A DNA stretch of 64,000 nucleotides from Agromyces albus (GCF_030815405.1 NZ_JAUSWX010000001.1:4204801-4268800), one strand, 5' to 3'; positions 7,740-17,225 are shown, counted from the stretch's first letter. Notes: generated by a model from the letters alone, not told the origin. Translations and numbers: made by a program.

Positions 7740-7759
7740 GATAACGGGCGCTAGTTATC
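7740..7759. promoter_or_regulatory. Inverted repeat in the divergent region
   Basis: GATAAC (7740-7745) and GTTATC (7754-7759) form a perfect 6-bp inverted repeat inside an unusually A+T-rich patch (about 7720-7795), between the MarR gene and the glycolipid-binding protein gene. It may be an operator of either gene. The rest of 7591-7876 shows no gene. Confidence 0.35.
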
Positions 7760-7876
7760 ATTCTGTGATTTTTCGAAATTGGCGGAAATCGGTTACCCGA
7801 GCCTCGATCGGTTGGCCGAATCCCACAGAGTCCGGTCGACATCGACCCGAATTTCGATCCCTGCGATACTGCTGCC

Positions 7877-8512
7877 ATGGTCTTCGCACCGCTCCCGTCT
7901 GCTGCAGCGTGGCGGCATGAGCTCTCCCGCGACGGGTTCGAGGTCGCCTATTTCCACGTCGACGGATCCGGATGGCGGCTCATCGGCTGCACGACCGCCG
8001 TCGAGGCCGGTCAGACCGCTGTGGTGAGCTACGACCTCATCGTCGACGCGGGCTGGGCGACGAGGCGCGCAACGGTGGCGCTGCAATCGGAGTCCGGCGC
8101 CCGGCGACTTCTCCTCGAATCCGACGGCCATGGACGCTGGCGTATCGACGGCGAGCGGGCACCACTGCTCGACGGATGCCTCGACGTCGACTTGGAGTCG
8201 TCGGCCACGACCAACACCCTCCCCGTGCACCGGATGCAGCTCGAGGTCGGCGAGCAAGCCGAGGCTCCCGCCGCCTACGTGCGGATGTTCGATCTCAGCG
8301 TCGAGCGGCTGGAACAGGACTATCGCCGCATTGCCGATGCCGACGCCGATGCCGATGCCGACGCCGATTCCGGGTCGCGCGAGCCACGCCCCACGCGCGC
8401 CGGCGCGCGGTACGACTACCGATCTCCGGCGTTCGACTTCGAGTGCGTGCTCGTCTTCGACGAGTCTGGCCTCGTGCTCGACTACCCGGAAATCGCCGTT
8501 CGCGTCGCCTGA
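7877..8512 (+). CDS. Putative glycolipid-binding domain protein (DUF1089 type)
   Basis: This 211-residue protein has the pattern of the putative glycolipid-binding family (PF06475): a GWRLIGCTTAV strand, VVSYDLIVDAGWATRRATVAL, the WRIDGERAPLLDGCLDVDLESSATTNTLPVHRMQL core and a C-terminal block YDYRSPAFDFECVLVFDESGLVLDYP. Between them sits an unusual Ala-Asp run (about residues 153-164) made of six copies of a GCCGAY hexamer, absent from what I know of the family. A GATACT box ends 6 nt before the ATG, so the mRNA may be leaderless. The ligand is not established. Confidence 0.8.
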   Translation: MVFAPLPSAAAWRHELSRDGFEVAYFHVDGSGWRLIGCTTAVEAGQTAVVSYDLIVDAGWATRRATVALQSESGARRLLLESDGHGRWRIDGERAPLLDGCLDVDLESSATTNTLPVHRMQLEVGEQAEAPAAYVRMFDLSVERLEQDYRRIADADADADADADSGSREPRPTRAGARYDYRSPAFDFECVLVFDESGLVLDYPEIAVRVA

Positions 8513-8600
8513 CGGCTCGACCGCGACGAGCTGGGAGTGCGGTCCGTCCGTGTACTGCCAGTGCCTCCCTTCGCGCAGCGGATCGCCGTACGGTTGAGCC

Positions 8601-9551
8601 ATGGACCATCGCGTGGAGATCCGCGACTTCCTGCGTTCGCGGCGGGCCAGGATCACACCGGAAAAGGCGAACCTCGCCGCCTACGGCGGCAACCGGCGCG
8701 TGCCCGGCCTCCGTCGCGAGGAGGTCGCGATGATCGCCGGGGTGAGCGTCGACTACTACGCCCGCCTCGAACGGGGCAACGTCAGCGGCGTCTCCGACGA
8801 AGTGCTCGATGCCATCGCCCGCGCACTGCGGCTCGATGAGGCCGAGACCGCGCACCTGTTCGACCTCGCCCGAGCTGCCCGAGCAACGCTCACGCCGAGA
8901 CGCCGCTCCAACGCGCCGCAACAGCTCGTGCGACCGAGCGTGCAGCGACTCCTCGACGCGTGGGTCGGCGCGCCGGCGTGGATCCGCAACGACCGCATGG
9001 ACCTCCTCGCGGCGAACGATCTCGGCCGCGCGCTGTACTCCGAGTTGTTCGCCGAGCCGGTGCAGCCGCCGAACAACGCCCGGTTCGTCTTCCTCAACCC
9101 GCGATCGAAGGACTTCTACGTCGACTGGGAGCGCGGGGCCAACGACCTCGTCGCGATCCTCCGCAGCAGCGTGGGCCGCAACCCGAACGATCGCAGCCTC
9201 ATGGAGCTCATCGGGGAGCTCTCCTCCCGCAGCGAGGCCTTCCGCACCAAGTGGGCGAACCACAACGTGCGGTTCCACCGAACGGGCGTGAAGCGACTCC
9301 ATCACCCGGTGGTCGGCGACCTCGAGCTCTCGTACGAGGCGATGGTGCTGCCGGCCGACCCCGGGCTGACGATGTTCGCCTATACAGCCGAGCCCGCTTC
9401 ACCGAGTGAGGAACGACTCAAGCTCCTCGCGAGCTGGGCGGCGACCACAGCGGATACTGCGACGGTGACGGATGCCGCGTCGGCGACGGATGCCGCGTCG
9501 GCATCTGCGCCGGCGGCTTCGGACGTCGCCGACCGCCAACGCGATCGGTGA
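8601..9551 (+). CDS. XRE-family regulator with MmyB-like ligand domain
   Basis: This 316-residue transcription factor has an N-terminal XRE helix-turn-helix (about residues 8-80, containing RVPGLRREEVAMIAGVSVDYYARLERGN) and an MmyB-like PAS-type sensor domain (about 105-265, with RLLDAWVGAPAWIRNDRMDLLAANDLGRALY and the end block FAYTAEPASPSEERLKLLASWA). This architecture is widespread in actinobacteria; MmyB was described as a fatty-acid-binding regulator. The last 45 residues are an Ala/Thr/Asp/Ser-rich low-complexity tail built partly by an 18-bp duplication (9471-9505). No target gene is obvious; the neighbours are convergent. Confidence 0.88.
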   Translation: MDHRVEIRDFLRSRRARITPEKANLAAYGGNRRVPGLRREEVAMIAGVSVDYYARLERGNVSGVSDEVLDAIARALRLDEAETAHLFDLARAARATLTPRRRSNAPQQLVRPSVQRLLDAWVGAPAWIRNDRMDLLAANDLGRALYSELFAEPVQPPNNARFVFLNPRSKDFYVDWERGANDLVAILRSSVGRNPNDRSLMELIGELSSRSEAFRTKWANHNVRFHRTGVKRLHHPVVGDLELSYEAMVLPADPGLTMFAYTAEPASPSEERLKLLASWAATTADTATVTDAASATDAASASAPAASDVADRQRDR

Positions 9552-9557
9552 GCGGCA

Positions 9558-10271
9558 CTAGGAGAGCAACGGCCCGAGCCGGCTCGCGCCGTCGCGGAGC
9601 AAGTCGAGGAGGCGCCCGGGGCGCTCGATGCGGTCCGTCGTGGTCGACAGGCTGAGTGCCGCGACGAGGCGACCTTCGAGGTCGCGGATCGGCAGGGCGA
9701 GGCATCCGAGCGCCGGATCGAATGCGCCCGTCTGCACCGCGAAGCCCCGACCGATGGTCTCGGCGACGAGTCCGGAGCTCAGGATGCCCGACCGCACGCC
9801 CTGCCGCTCGAGGTCGGCGAGCAGGAGCCGGCCCATCGCCGAGACGCCGAGGTCACGCGTCAGCCGCGCGGCATCCGAGAGCCGGAAATCGGGGTCCTCG
9901 TCGAGGATGCGCAGCGTGGTTCCCGCGTAGCCCGCGAGGTGCACGCCCCCGCGCACGTGGGTGCGCAGGCCGGCGACGATGCTCCGTACGGCCTGCGGCG
10001 GACGGGCGGGAGTGACGAGGTTCGCGAGCTCGGCGACCTTGCGCCCGAGCGCGAATCCCGAGAGGTCGCCGAGGCGCACGAGGTACTCCTCCTGCACGAG
10101 CACGTTGAGCAGCCGATACGCGGTCGCGCGCGGCATGCCGAGATTCGCCGACACCTCGCGAGCCGTGACGCCGGCGCCGCACCGCGCGACCTCCTCCAGC
10201 ACAGTGAATGCGCTGTGGATCGCCTTCGGCTGCCGGGCGTGCACGCCGTGAGCCCCGAGTTCAGCCCCCAC
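9558..10271 (-). CDS. IclR-family transcriptional regulator
   Basis: This regulator of 237 residues has an N-terminal winged helix (about residues 14-75, AIHSAFTVLEEVARCGAGVTAREVSANLGMPRATAYRLLNVLVQ) and the IclR effector domain (about 90-235: ...AGYAGTTLRILDEDPDFRLSD..., LGVSAMGRLLLADL, VQTGAFDPALGCLALPIRDLEGRLVAALSLS). It overlaps the end of the upstream APC permease gene by 11 bp if GTG 10271 is used, so both are co-transcribed; a GTG about 9 codons further is an alternative. It probably controls the divergent amine permease/oxidase locus in response to a small organic acid or amine product. The Cys and Asp of the effector domain fit a ligand pocket. Confidence 0.85.
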   Translation of the reverse strand: MGAELGAHGVHARQPKAIHSAFTVLEEVARCGAGVTAREVSANLGMPRATAYRLLNVLVQEEYLVRLGDLSGFALGRKVAELANLVTPARPPQAVRSIVAGLRTHVRGGVHLAGYAGTTLRILDEDPDFRLSDAARLTRDLGVSAMGRLLLADLERQGVRSGILSSGLVAETIGRGFAVQTGAFDPALGCLALPIRDLEGRLVAALSLSTTTDRIERPGRLLDLLRDGASRLGPLLS

Positions 10272-11790
10272 GTCGTCCGCCCGCACCCGAGTCGTCGACC
10301 CACTCCGCCTCGGGGATGCCGCCGAGCACGTCGCCTGCGACGGCGTGGTCGTAGACCCCGATCGCATGCCGCAGCCACGGGCGCCGCAGCATCCGCAGCC
10401 AGTACACGGCGATGCCCGCCGCGAGCAGTGCGACGAAGCCCCACACTCCGATCGCCCGATCGCCGCGAGTCTCCTCGATGAGGTAGACCACCACGACGCC
10501 GGTGAGCGCGCTCGCCGCGATCGCGGCCTTCGCCGTCGCCCAGGCGCTCGACTCGCCGATGCGGTGCAGGAACACCGGGGCCGCGACGCACGCGAGCACG
10601 TAGGCGAGGATGTACCCGCCTGCGGCGAAGATGATGAGCACGGTCATCGCCGCCCAGATGTCGCCGACCACCAGCACGAGGGCGACGGGCACCGCCGTGA
10701 CGACCGGCAATGCGATCGCGCTCGCCACGAACGGCGTACGGAATCGGGAGTGCGCGGTGCCGAACGCCTGGGGCAGCAGCCCTTCGCGGCCCATCGAGAA
10801 CAGCACCCGCACGAGCGCCGTCGACGACGCGACCGCGCACGCGAAGAGGGATGCGGCGATGCTCACGTCGAGCACGAATCCCGCCCACGGCACGCCGAAC
10901 GCCGCCGCGAGATCGTTCGCGGGCGACGTGCTCGACGTCGCGTCGAGTCCGGTCACCTCGAACCCGATGGTCTGCGCGGCTGCGGAGCCGAGGTAGAGCA
11001 GGCCCGAGAGCAGCACCGTCCAGCTGATCGCGCGGGGGATGCTCGCGAAGGGCCGCTTCGCCTCGACGCCGAGCGAGGCTGAGCTCTCGAAGCCGACGAA
11101 CGCCGTGATCGCGAGCGTCGCCGCGACGGCGAATCCCTCGAGGTCGAAATCACGCGGGTCGGGGACGATGGCGACGAGACCATCGCCGTGCGCCGCGATG
11201 AGCGCGACGATGAGCGCGAGGATCAGCACGACGGAGGTGGCCTCGACAAGCAGGGTCACCCGCGTCGACAGCCGGATGCCGCGGGCGAGCAGCAGCAGGC
11301 ACGCGAGCCCCAGCGTGACGATCGCGCCCGTGCCGAGCGCCACCGCACCGAGCCCGATCGGAACGATCCGCGTGATGAGCAGCGCCAGGTAGTACCCGGC
11401 GCCCGCGAGTGCGAACATCGCGATGAAGCCGTACCCGATGAGGAGCCCGACACCGGCGACGAAGGCCGGCCCTGTGCCGAGCCCGCGAGCGACGAAGGTG
11501 TAGAGCGAACCGGTCGCGGCCATCCGTCGCGTGAACTCGTTGATCGTGCTCGCGGTGAGCAGCGCGATGACGAGTGCCGCGGCGAGCGCCGGCAGGCTCG
11601 TCGCGCCCGCGACCGCCGACACGAGCAGCGGCGTCGTGAAGGCCGCGCCCGCCGGGGCGACCGCCGACACCGATTGAGCGAGGACATCAGCGAAGCCGAC
11701 GCTGCGCCTCGCCAGACCCGAGAGCGGCGAGCGCTCGGCGAGGCCCTCGATCCGCTCGGGGCGGGCGATGGCGCGGGCGAGCGCATCCAT
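10261..11790 (-). CDS. APC-superfamily amino acid/amine permease
   Basis: This is a 509-residue membrane protein with about 12 helices and the APC signature: TM1 SVGFADVLAQSVSAVAPAGAAFTTPL, the NEFTRRMAATGSLYTFVARGLG block after TM2, and TM6 ITAFVGFESSASLGVEAKRPFASIPRAI. These loops line the amine substrate site. The ATG at 11790 has GAGAGGACC upstream; an in-frame ATG about 38 codons earlier lacks a ribosome site. It forms an operon with the IclR gene and is divergent from a second APC gene and the amine oxidase, so import of a primary amine or aromatic amino acid is likely. Exact substrate unknown. Confidence 0.88.
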   Translation of the reverse strand: MDALARAIARPERIEGLAERSPLSGLARRSVGFADVLAQSVSAVAPAGAAFTTPLLVSAVAGATSLPALAAALVIALLTASTINEFTRRMAATGSLYTFVARGLGTGPAFVAGVGLLIGYGFIAMFALAGAGYYLALLITRIVPIGLGAVALGTGAIVTLGLACLLLLARGIRLSTRVTLLVEATSVVLILALIVALIAAHGDGLVAIVPDPRDFDLEGFAVAATLAITAFVGFESSASLGVEAKRPFASIPRAISWTVLLSGLLYLGSAAAQTIGFEVTGLDATSSTSPANDLAAAFGVPWAGFVLDVSIAASLFACAVASSTALVRVLFSMGREGLLPQAFGTAHSRFRTPFVASAIALPVVTAVPVALVLVVGDIWAAMTVLIIFAAGGYILAYVLACVAAPVFLHRIGESSAWATAKAAIAASALTGVVVVYLIEETRGDRAIGVWGFVALLAAGIAVYWLRMLRRPWLRHAIGVYDHAVAGDVLGGIPEAEWVDDSGAGGRRGG

Positions 11791-11929
11791 TGGCGGGTCC
11801 TCTCGTTCGGCGCCACGTTCGGCTCCGTCGCGTTTCGGGGTCGACGGGCCGATCGGTCGCAGAGCGCGATCGTAAGTCGGCCAGGTTTCGGCCGAGGCAT
11901 CCATTGCGTTTCGTTCGTGTGACCGTGGG

Positions 11930-11956
11930 TGAGACGGCGCTGCTCCCGGTGTCTCA
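11930..11956. promoter_or_regulatory. Inverted repeat between divergent APC genes
   Basis: TGAGAC (11930-11935) and GTCTCA (11951-11956) are separated by 15 bp, midway between the divergent permease genes. It may bind the IclR-family regulator encoded at 9.6 kb. Weak support: only symmetry and position. Confidence 0.3.
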
Positions 11957-12050
11957 GAGGGCGTGCGCGACTGTTCACCGGCGGGGCATTCGGGGGCAAC
12001 ACGTGCTCGACAGGCTTGCGGCATCCGTTCCCACCCCCCGAGGAGTCGCC

Positions 12051-13563
12051 ATGACCGCACTCAACCAGTCCCCAGGCACCGCCGGCACCAGCACCATCGA
12101 CGCCGAGGCCCGCCCGAGCCACGGCCGCACCCTCAGCGGATCCCTCGGCGTCACGGCGATCGTCTTCATGGTCGTCGCGGCCGCCTCGCCGCTCACCGTC
12201 GTGGGCGGCGCGGCACCGCTCGGCATCCTCCTCGGCAACGGCGTCGGCTACCCGGCGATGTTCGCCATCTCCGCCATCGTGCTGCTGCTCTTCTCGGTCG
12301 GGCTCGCGACCATGGCGAAGCACGTGCCGAAGCCAGGCGCCTTCTTCACCTTCGTCGGGTACGGACTCGGCCGGCCGATGGGCCTCGCGACCGCCTACCT
12401 CGCGCTCCTCACCTACACGACCATCCAGGTCGCGGTGTACGGCTACATGGGCTACGTGCTCGAGGTGACGATCGCGGGTGTCGGCGGGCCAGACCTGCCG
12501 TGGTACCTCTACGCCCTCGCGGTCATCGCCCTGGTCGGCATCCTCGGCTACCGCCACATCGAATTGAGCTCGAAGGTGCTCGGGGTGCTGCTCGTCGGCG
12601 AGATCCTCATCGTGCTCGCGCTCGTCGTCGCGGTCGTGGCATCCGGTGGGCCCGAGGGCCTCTCGCTCGCACCGTTCGAGCCCGCGAACATCGTCTCTGG
12701 TGCCCCCGGGCGTCGGCCTCATGTTCGCGATCGCGGCGTTCATCGGGTTCGAGGCGACCGCGATCTTCCGCGACGAGGCGAAGAACCCGAGCCGCACCAT
12801 CCCGATCGCGACGTACGTGGCCGTCATCGGCATCGGCGTGTTCTACACGATCGCGTCATGGGGCATCGTCATGGCCTGGGGCCCGAGCGGCGTCGTCGAC
12901 GCGGCCGCCGCCGACCCGGGCGCCATGGTCATCATCACGACCCTGAACTACCTCGGCCCGATCGGCGAGGTCGTCATCAACGTGCTGCTCATCACGAGCA
13001 TGTTCGCGTGCGTGCTCTCGTTCCACAACGTCATCACGCGCTACCAGCACTCGATGTCGACGGCCGGCGTGCTGCCCCGTCGTCTCGGCGACGTGCACCA
13101 CCGCCATCTCTCGCCGCACACCTCCTCGATCGTGCAGACCGCCACGGGCGTCGTGTTCATCGCCGCCTTCGCGTTCCTCGGGCTCGACCCGGTGCTCGCC
13201 GTGTTCACCTGGTTCTCGGGCGTCGCCACGCTCGCGATCGCGATCCTCATGGCGATCACGAGCGTGGCGATCATCGTGTACTTCACGCGGAAGAACCGCG
13301 GCGCGGCCGGCGTCTGGCACACGGTCATCGCCCCGGCGCTGGGTCTCGCCGGCCTCATCGCCTCGGCGATCATCATCACCGCGTACTTCCCGATGCTCGT
13401 TGGCGACGTCGACGCCGAGGGCATTCCGGTGTTCGGCGTCCTGAGCCTCTCGCTCCTGGCGTTCATCGCGCTCGTGCCGGTCGCCGGCTACGTGCAGGCG
13501 CTGGTGCTGCGCGTGCGCGACCCGCAGGCGTATGAGCGCATCACCGACGCGATCGGCGGATGA
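12051..13563 (+). pseudogene. APC-superfamily permease with an internal frameshift
   Basis: A second APC permease precedes the amine oxidase gene. The first frame (from ATG 12051, with GAGGAG upstream) encodes TM1-TM6 as in the family (GVTAIVFMVVAAASPLTVVGG, KPGAFFTFVGYGLGRPMGLA). Near 12700-12712 the reading moves by +1, and the rest (GLMFAIAAFIGFEATAIFRDEAKNP to the stop at 13563) continues in another frame. Joining them gives SGAPGVGLMF, the usual family sequence, which points to one extra G in the run CCCCCGGG. It is either a recent inactivation or a sequencing error. If intact it would be about 503 residues and import the amine substrate. Confidence 0.8.
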
Positions 13564-13625
13564 CCCGCGCGGCACAACCCCGGATTCGACCCGCAGACCG
13601 ACACCACCACGAAGGAAACGACGAC

Positions 13626-15641
13626 ATGACCATCCTCGATCCAGTCGCCACGCCGACCGACACCGTCACGAGCATCGCGCACCCGCTCTCGAGCCTCTCC
13701 GCCGAGGAGTTCGTGCGAATCCGCGACCTCATCGCCGCCACGCCCGACTTCACTCCGGCCACCCGCTTCGCCTACGTGGGCCTCGACGAGCCGCACAAGC
13801 TCGAGGTGCTCGCATGGCAGGGCGGCGACGGGCCGCTGCCCGAGCGCCGGGTCCGCGTGATGCTGCTCGATATGGCGACCGGACGCTCCACCGACAACAT
13901 CGTGTCGCTCACCTCGGGTGTGCTCGTGTCGACGACCGTGCTCGACGGGTCACGCGGCCAGTTGCCGGTGCTCCTCGAGGAGTTCGAGGCCATCGGAGCG
14001 ATCGTCGCCGACGACCCCCGCTGGGTCGAGGCCCTCGCCCTTCGCGGATGCACCCCGGACGACGTCGTCTGCGTGCCCCTCTCGGCCGGGTACTACGACT
14101 ACCCCGAAGAGGAGGGCCGCCGCATTCTGCGGGTTCTCGCGTTCCGCCAGGACCACCCGGCCGACCACCCGTGGGCGCACCCCGTCGACGGCCTGAGCGC
14201 CTACGTCGACGTCGCCAACCGCGAGGTGACCCGGCTCATCGATGCGGCACTCATCCCCATCCCCGCTGAGAGCGGCAACTTCGACGACCCGGTGGTGCAG
14301 GGTGGGCCGCTCACGACGTTGAAGCCGATCTCGATCACCCAGCCCGAAGGCCCGAGCTACTCGGTCGACGGCGAGTGGGTGAGCTGGGCGAACTGGCGCT
14401 TCCAGGTGGGCTTCGACACACGCGAGGGCCTCGTGCTGCGCCAGTTGTCGTTCACCGACGCCGGCGAGGAGCGCCCCATCATCTACCGCGCCTCGATCAA
14501 CGAGATGCTCGTGCCTTACGCCGACCCGTCGCCCGTGCGCTTCTGGCAGAACTACTTCGACACGGGGGAGTACCTCTTCGGGCGTTTCACGAACTCCCTC
14601 GCACTCGGATGCGACTGCGTCGGCGAGATCCGCTACTTCGATGCCGTGCTCGCCGACGAGCTCGGCAACCCGTTCACCATCGAGAACGGCATCTGCATGC
14701 ACGAGGAGGACTTCGGCACGCTCTGGAAGCATTCCGACATGTTCACCGGCTCGAACGAGGTGCGCCGCTCTCGCCGCCTCGTGATCAGCTTCTTCACGAC
14801 GGTCGGCAACTACGACTACGGCTTCTACTGGTACCTCTACCTCGACGGCACGATCGAGTGCGAGGCGAGGCTCACCGGCATCCTCTTCACGTCGGCCTAC
14901 CCCGGGCTCGACGCCGACGGCAACGACTACCCGTTTGCGAGCGAGGTGGCCCCCGGCCTCGGCGGCCCGTACCACCAGCACCTCTTCAGCGCACGACTCG
15001 ACATGATGATCGACGGCGTCTCGAACGCCGTCGACGAGGTCGACGTCGCGCGAGTACCGATGGGCGCAGGCAACGAGCACGGGAACGCGTTCACCAAGCA
15101 GGTCACGCGCCTCACGAGCGAAGCCGCTTCAGGGCGGGTTGCGGATGCCTCGGTCTCACGAGCGTGGTTCATCTCGAACACCGAGAAGGTGAACCGCATG
15201 GGCCGGCCGACGTCCTACGTGCTGTACCCGCAGGAGGCGCCCGTGCTCCTGGCCGACGATGCGTCGTCGATCGCGAAGCGCGCCGAGTTCGCCACGAAGC
15301 ACCTCTTCGTCACGAAGTACGATCCTGCCGAACGGTACGCGGCGGGCGACTTCGTGCACCAGAACCCCGGCGGCGACGGCATCACGAGGTACATCGCCGA
15401 CGATGCATCCGTCGACGGCGAAGACCTCGTCGTGTGGCACACGTTCGGGCCGACGCACTTCCCGCGCCCCGAGGACTGGCCGGTCATGCCCGTCGACTAC
15501 GCGAAGTTCACCCTGAAGCCGCACGGCTTCTTCGGCAGGAATCCGGCACTCAACGTGCCGGCTCCGGATGCCGCGCCGCACTGCGCTCCCGCCGATCACG
15601 ACCACGCAGGTCACGGCGGTCACGACCACCACGGCCACTAG
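13626..15641 (+). CDS. Copper-containing primary amine oxidase (TPQ enzyme)
   Basis: This 671-residue enzyme oxidises primary amines to aldehyde, ammonia and H2O2 using Cu2+ and topaquinone. Tyr396 in TTVGNYDYG is the TPQ precursor and Asp312 in YFDTGEYLFG the catalytic base; their 84-residue spacing equals that of Arthrobacter globiformis amine oxidase (Asp298/Tyr382). Copper ligands are the His pair in HQHLFSARLD (residues 450, 452) and the second His of HTFGPTHFPRPEDWP. There is no signal peptide. The C-terminus has an extra His-rich tail (HDHAGHGGHDHHGH), possibly for copper loading. ATG 13626 follows GAAGGAAA. With the permeases and IclR it forms an amine-catabolism locus; phenylethylamine- or tyramine-like substrates are likely. 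Confidence 0.95.
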   Translation: MTILDPVATPTDTVTSIAHPLSSLSAEEFVRIRDLIAATPDFTPATRFAYVGLDEPHKLEVLAWQGGDGPLPERRVRVMLLDMATGRSTDNIVSLTSGVLVSTTVLDGSRGQLPVLLEEFEAIGAIVADDPRWVEALALRGCTPDDVVCVPLSAGYYDYPEEEGRRILRVLAFRQDHPADHPWAHPVDGLSAYVDVANREVTRLIDAALIPIPAESGNFDDPVVQGGPLTTLKPISITQPEGPSYSVDGEWVSWANWRFQVGFDTREGLVLRQLSFTDAGEERPIIYRASINEMLVPYADPSPVRFWQNYFDTGEYLFGRFTNSLALGCDCVGEIRYFDAVLADELGNPFTIENGICMHEEDFGTLWKHSDMFTGSNEVRRSRRLVISFFTTVGNYDYGFYWYLYLDGTIECEARLTGILFTSAYPGLDADGNDYPFASEVAPGLGGPYHQHLFSARLDMMIDGVSNAVDEVDVARVPMGAGNEHGNAFTKQVTRLTSEAASGRVADASVSRAWFISNTEKVNRMGRPTSYVLYPQEAPVLLADDASSIAKRAEFATKHLFVTKYDPAERYAAGDFVHQNPGGDGITRYIADDASVDGEDLVVWHTFGPTHFPRPEDWPVMPVDYAKFTLKPHGFFGRNPALNVPAPDAAPHCAPADHDHAGHGGHDHHGH

Positions 15642-15649
15642 GACCCCCG

Positions 15650-16177
15650 GTGGTCGAGGTGCTCCACCTCGCCGCGGTGGTCCCGGCCACGGTCGGGCTC
15701 TGCTGTGCGGTCGGCGACCGCCGCGGCAGGGCCCGATCGGTCGTGCCGGCGGCGGCGATGTTGATCGCGATGATCGCCATGGCGACCGGGTGGCCGGCGG
15801 TGCCGCCGCTCGTGTGGGCCGGTGCGCTCCTGGCGCTCGGCGTCGCAGCCGCGGCCCTCATCAGGGTCCATGCGGGTGGCGATGGCGGGCACGCCCGGCA
15901 CATGCAGCTGCATCGGGCGCTCGGATTGGTGCTCGGCGCCGCGCTACTGGTCGTTGCTGCTGCAGCTCACGAGGGAGTCGCGGGATCCGGGCATCCGAGT
16001 CATCCGTCGCTCGGGTCACCCCTCGCCGTGACGCTCGCGGGAGCCGCCGGCTACCTGGTCTTCACCGTCTGGCTCGTGGTGCGCTCGATCAGCCGCCGTT
16101 CCCCGCTCGTCGGCGCCGTGGAGGCATCCGCGATGGGACTCATGACCGCACTCATGGCGATCGCGTCACTCGCCTGA
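15650..16177 (+). CDS. Small polytopic membrane protein, His/Met-containing
   Basis: This 175-residue protein has about five hydrophobic helices (for example AAMLIAMIAMATG and WAGALLALGVAAAALI) and His/Met residues in the loops (HAGGDGGHARHMQLHRA). It weakly resembles the actinobacterial DUF5134 membrane family. The GTG at 15650 lies 8 bp after the amine oxidase stop, so they are likely co-transcribed; GTG 15659 is an alternative. The Met/His content next to a copper enzyme suggests a role in copper supply, but this is inference. A short hairpin (GAGGTG/CACCTC) overlaps its first codons. Confidence 0.6.
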   Translation: MVEVLHLAAVVPATVGLCCAVGDRRGRARSVVPAAAMLIAMIAMATGWPAVPPLVWAGALLALGVAAAALIRVHAGGDGGHARHMQLHRALGLVLGAALLVVAAAAHEGVAGSGHPSHPSLGSPLAVTLAGAAGYLVFTVWLVVRSISRRSPLVGAVEASAMGLMTALMAIASLA

Positions 16178-16199
16178 ACAGTGGCGGGCCGCCGCGACC

Positions 16200-16976
16200 T
16201 CAGTAGAGGTCGGGCGACGGCGTCGAGGCCTGGCGGATCGAGACGTCGGCGTGGCGGTCGAAGCGGTAGCCGATGCCGCGCACGGTGCGCACGATGTCCT
16301 GGTAGTGCGCGAGCTTCGAGCGCAGGCGCCGCACGTGCACGTCGATCGTGCGCTCGCTGGGAGCCTCGTCGTCGGCGTCCCACAGGTTCTCGATGAGCTC
16401 CTGGCGGTCGATCGTGCGACCCTCGCGCAGCACGAGGAACTGCAGGAGCTCGAACTCCTTGTAGGTGAGGCCGGCGGCCTCGCCGTCGAGCAGCACGCGC
16501 TTGCGGGAGATGTCGATGATGACGCCGTTGGGGTGGCGGTCGGTGTCGTCGTTGGTGTCGCGGCGCTGCTTGGCGAGCGCGGCGGGGTCTTGGAGGGCGA
16601 GGCGCACGACGTCGACGTCACGGCCGCCTGCGCCCTCGGGAGCGAGAGCGACGGCCGCGTAGGTCTCGGCCGAGGGGGCCACTTCGGCGGTGAGGGCGCG
16701 CAGCGCCTCGACGATGCGGTGCAACGTCGTGCCGTCTTCGGTGGCCTTGGTCTCGTCGATGCCGACGTAGAGCACGAAGCCACGGGCCTCGGTGCCCTCG
16801 GGCACGGCGCGAACGCGCGGCGCGTCGGAGCGGGAGGCCTCGGTCGCGGCATCCGTTGTGGGCGTCGAGGCCGGACGGGGTGAGATCGAGACGGAGCGGA
16901 GCGGTGCACCGGGCTGCGACGGAGCGGTGCGAACGGGAGTGGGAGCGGTGCGGGCGGGAGCGAAAGCGAGAGACAT
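16200..16976 (-). CDS. Winged-helix (OmpR/PhoB C-terminal type) DNA-binding protein without receiver
   Basis: This 258-residue protein has a PhoB-type winged helix at about residues 150-245 (GVIIDISRKRVLLDGEAAGLTYKEFELLQFLVLREGRTIDRQELIENLW, then SERTIDVHVRRLRSKL and the wing VRGIGYRF). No phosphoacceptor receiver domain is present; the N-terminal 55 residues are Pro/Ala/Ser/Thr-rich and probably disordered, followed by a small domain with FVLYVGIDETKATEDGTTLHRIVEAL. ATG 16976 has AAGGATTT upstream. The gene is preceded by a 490-bp noncoding region with direct repeats. The input signal and targets are unknown. Confidence 0.8.
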   Translation of the reverse strand: MSLAFAPARTAPTPVRTAPSQPGAPLRSVSISPRPASTPTTDAATEASRSDAPRVRAVPEGTEARGFVLYVGIDETKATEDGTTLHRIVEALRALTAEVAPSAETYAAVALAPEGAGGRDVDVVRLALQDPAALAKQRRDTNDDTDRHPNGVIIDISRKRVLLDGEAAGLTYKEFELLQFLVLREGRTIDRQELIENLWDADDEAPSERTIDVHVRRLRSKLAHYQDIVRTVRGIGYRFDRHADVSIRQASTPSPDLY

Positions 16977-17225
16977 GACGAAATCCTTGCGTGAAGGGTG
17001 CAACAACAGACCCCGGAGCGGGGTCGGAGCGAATGGCCGTGCGGCCGGGCGAACCTCGAGATACGACGGTTCAGTGGAGTCGGGGCCGATCGGGATGCTG
17101 ATCGGCTGCGGGACTCGGCGGTGGGGTCGCGGTCAGCGGCACATTCGACAACACATGGGCGCGCGCATCGGCATCATCATGCCGTGAGTCCTGAGATCGC
17201 CGGGGGCGGTCAGGGTGCGTGCGGT

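Noticed and set aside
8333..8368. Short regular repeats as a CRISPR or tandem array
   Set aside because: The repeats are contiguous hexamers in frame inside a gene, without spacers.
11791..11904. Longer N-terminus for the APC permease (ATG near 11904)
   Set aside because: No ribosome site there, and the added residues lie in the promoter gap of the divergent gene; ATG 11790 has a good site.
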